A DNA stretch of 5,959 nt, taken from positions 1 through 5,959 of the forward strand of contig CAMYJP010000135.1 in NCBI GenBank assembly GCA_947258675.1, in the 5' to 3' direction. The notes under the pieces are model-generated. The model saw only the letters and a list, made by a program, of their open reading frames with translations, did not search any database and was not told the DNA's origin. Positions 4,916 through 5,959 of this stretch are shown here, piece by piece. Source of the stretch: an uncultured Desulfobulbaceae bacterium. GTDB lineage: Bacteria; Desulfobacterota; Desulfobulbia; Desulfobulbales; BM004. Every line of letters starts with the position of its first letter. Position 1 is the stretch's first letter. Both the position numbers and the translations under genes were made by a program.

Positions 4916-5912
4916 ATCTCTGGGCTAAAGCAAAATATCTTGTTGCCTGAGACAGGGCAGAGACTCTTGTTTCAACGTCAACCTCATTCTCATGACCAGT
5001 TAATAGCCCTATCTTGCCGCGCACTGCAGCCCGGTAACATTTATAAAAACTCAGAACCCTGGGCAGTTCATCATCTCCTGAAGCCTGTTGAAAGGTGTGA
5101 ATAAAATAATCAGACAGGTCATCAAGCCCATAATAATCCAGATCCATGGCTAGAAAGGCGACATCATTTGCAACATCAATGTACCTGAACCTGTGATTGA
5201 ATTCTATACAGTCATAAATATAAACCTTATCGGCCAAACAGATATTGGCAGAGTGCAGATCCCCATGGCAGTCGCATATTCTTCCTGTTTCAATCCTCCT
5301 GGAAAAGAGTGCTTCGTTTCTCAAAAAGTTACTGACATAAATATTAATCCTGTCAAATTCTTCCTGACTTAACGGCTCGCTCCCGATAAACGGCCTGCTC
5401 TGTTCAAGATTTTCAAATACATTAATTCCAACAGCCTCAGCTGTCGCATATTTTCCTATTTCTGCACCTGTTGCAGCGCTTTCATAAAAAGGTTCCAAAA
5501 TTGCTACAATGTCATCAATCATTTTCCTGGTGAGCTTTCCGGCTCTGATAATATTACCCATCATTCGCTCCTGCGGCATACGAACCATTTTAATTCCATA
5601 CTCAACAGGTTCACCAATACCATCGAGCATAAAATTTCCGTTTTGCTGCGAGGTGATACGAACAAGTCCCAGATAAATAGTTGGACATAGTCTTCGATTC
5701 AGCAGCACCTCCTGTTCGCAAAAATATTTTCGTTTTTCCAAACTGGTAAAATCCAAGAAACCAAAATCCAAAGGTTTTTTAAACTTATAAACAAAATCAC
5801 CAGCTAGCAGTACAAAGGATATATGAGTCTGAACTAGCGTTACATCTTCCACTGTATGAGGATATGACGTCGGCTTAAGCAGAAACTCAATAAAATCTGG
5901 CAGATGGTCCAT
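4899..5912 (-). CDS. APH-fold kinase-like protein (COG2187 family)
   Basis: A 337-residue protein of the aminoglycoside phosphotransferase / choline kinase fold. The N-lobe has FVYKFKKPLDFGFLDF (40-55), where Lys43 would hold ATP. The C-lobe has the Brenner-type catalytic loop CHGDLHSANI (215-224) with Asp218 and Asn223. The metal-binding segment YIYDCIEFN (231-239) with Asp234 follows, and then the conserved RYIDVANDVAFLAMDLD (243-259). All catalytic residues are present, so it should be an active kinase on an unknown small molecule. The name of the superfamily should not be read as antibiotic resistance. It is the first gene of the visible operon and matches the N-terminal half of the APH/P-loop fusion proteins. 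The start is ATG at 5912, chosen because the first conserved motif follows soon after; the site upstream is weak. Its promoter, if close, lies at or beyond the right edge. Confidence 0.9.
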   Translation of the reverse strand: MDHLPDFIEFLLKPTSYPHTVEDVTLVQTHISFVLLAGDFVYKFKKPLDFGFLDFTSLEKRKYFCEQEVLLNRRLCPTIYLGLVRITSQQNGNFMLDGIGEPVEYGIKMVRMPQERMMGNIIRAGKLTRKMIDDIVAILEPFYESAATGAEIGKYATAEAVGINVFENLEQSRPFIGSEPLSQEEFDRINIYVSNFLRNEALFSRRIETGRICDCHGDLHSANICLADKVYIYDCIEFNHRFRYIDVANDVAFLAMDLDYYGLDDLSDYFIHTFQQASGDDELPRVLSFYKCYRAAVRGKIGLLTGHENEVDVETRVSALSQATRYFALAQRYAEKE

Positions 5913-5959
5913 AGACAGTCACGTTCTGGTATGTAACAGGATTTCGTTTAAAACCTATT

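Noticed and set aside
4838..5104. Plus-strand open frame of 88 codons spanning the APH/P-loop kinase junction
   Set aside because: It is antisense to two genes with clear catalytic motifs and shows no family resemblance.
4899..5912. Antibiotic-resistance gene, because of the aminoglycoside phosphotransferase fold
   Set aside because: The sequence pattern and P-loop kinase partner place it in the COG2187 group of housekeeping-like kinases, and no mobile element or resistance context is present.

Overview
This window carries seven complete genes, all on the minus strand, and the last 39 codons of a plus-strand gene that enters from the left edge. The base composition leans towards A/T, the genes are closely packed and most have good Shine-Dalgarno sequences. 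A NIL-domain 2[4Fe-4S] ferredoxin, a separately encoded pair corresponding to COG2187 and COG0645, and an independent pair of flagellar stator genes together suggest a motile, Gram-negative anaerobe. A member of Desulfobacterota (a sulfate-reducer-like deltaproteobacterium) is my best inference, but no rRNA or other marker is present to prove it.

Reading in the direction of transcription (right to left): (1) 5912-4899 is an APH-fold small-molecule kinase-like protein. It overlaps by 17 bases (2) 4915-4340, a P-loop kinase. In many bacteria these two are fused into one polypeptide. (3) 4328-3396 is a PfkB/ribokinase-family kinase related to adenosine kinases. Its AGGAGG ribosome site abuts the stop of gene 2, so genes 1-3 look like one operon. 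After a 71-base gap comes (4) 3324-2896, the NIL-domain ferredoxin, with a GTG start. After a 74-base gap comes (5) 2821-2084, an exported dienelactone-hydrolase-fold enzyme. A strong minus-strand intrinsic terminator at 2038-1999 closes this block.

The second block is a two-gene stator operon, (6) motB 1871-1071 followed by (7) motA 1053-181. The order is the reverse of the usual motA-motB. A degenerate sigma-28-like promoter sits upstream of motB. MotA has hydroxyl residues at the two positions linked to sodium use in PomA, and it carries an unusual 46-residue polar tail.

Most of the content belongs to recognised families. I see no CRISPR array, tRNA, rRNA, insertion sequence, integrase or defence cassette, and no clear new system. 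The points most worth following are the adenosine-kinase-like gene next to the NIL-ferredoxin, which could be linked through homocysteine/methionine metabolism, the split APH/P-loop kinase pair, and the inverted, possibly sodium-type stator operon.
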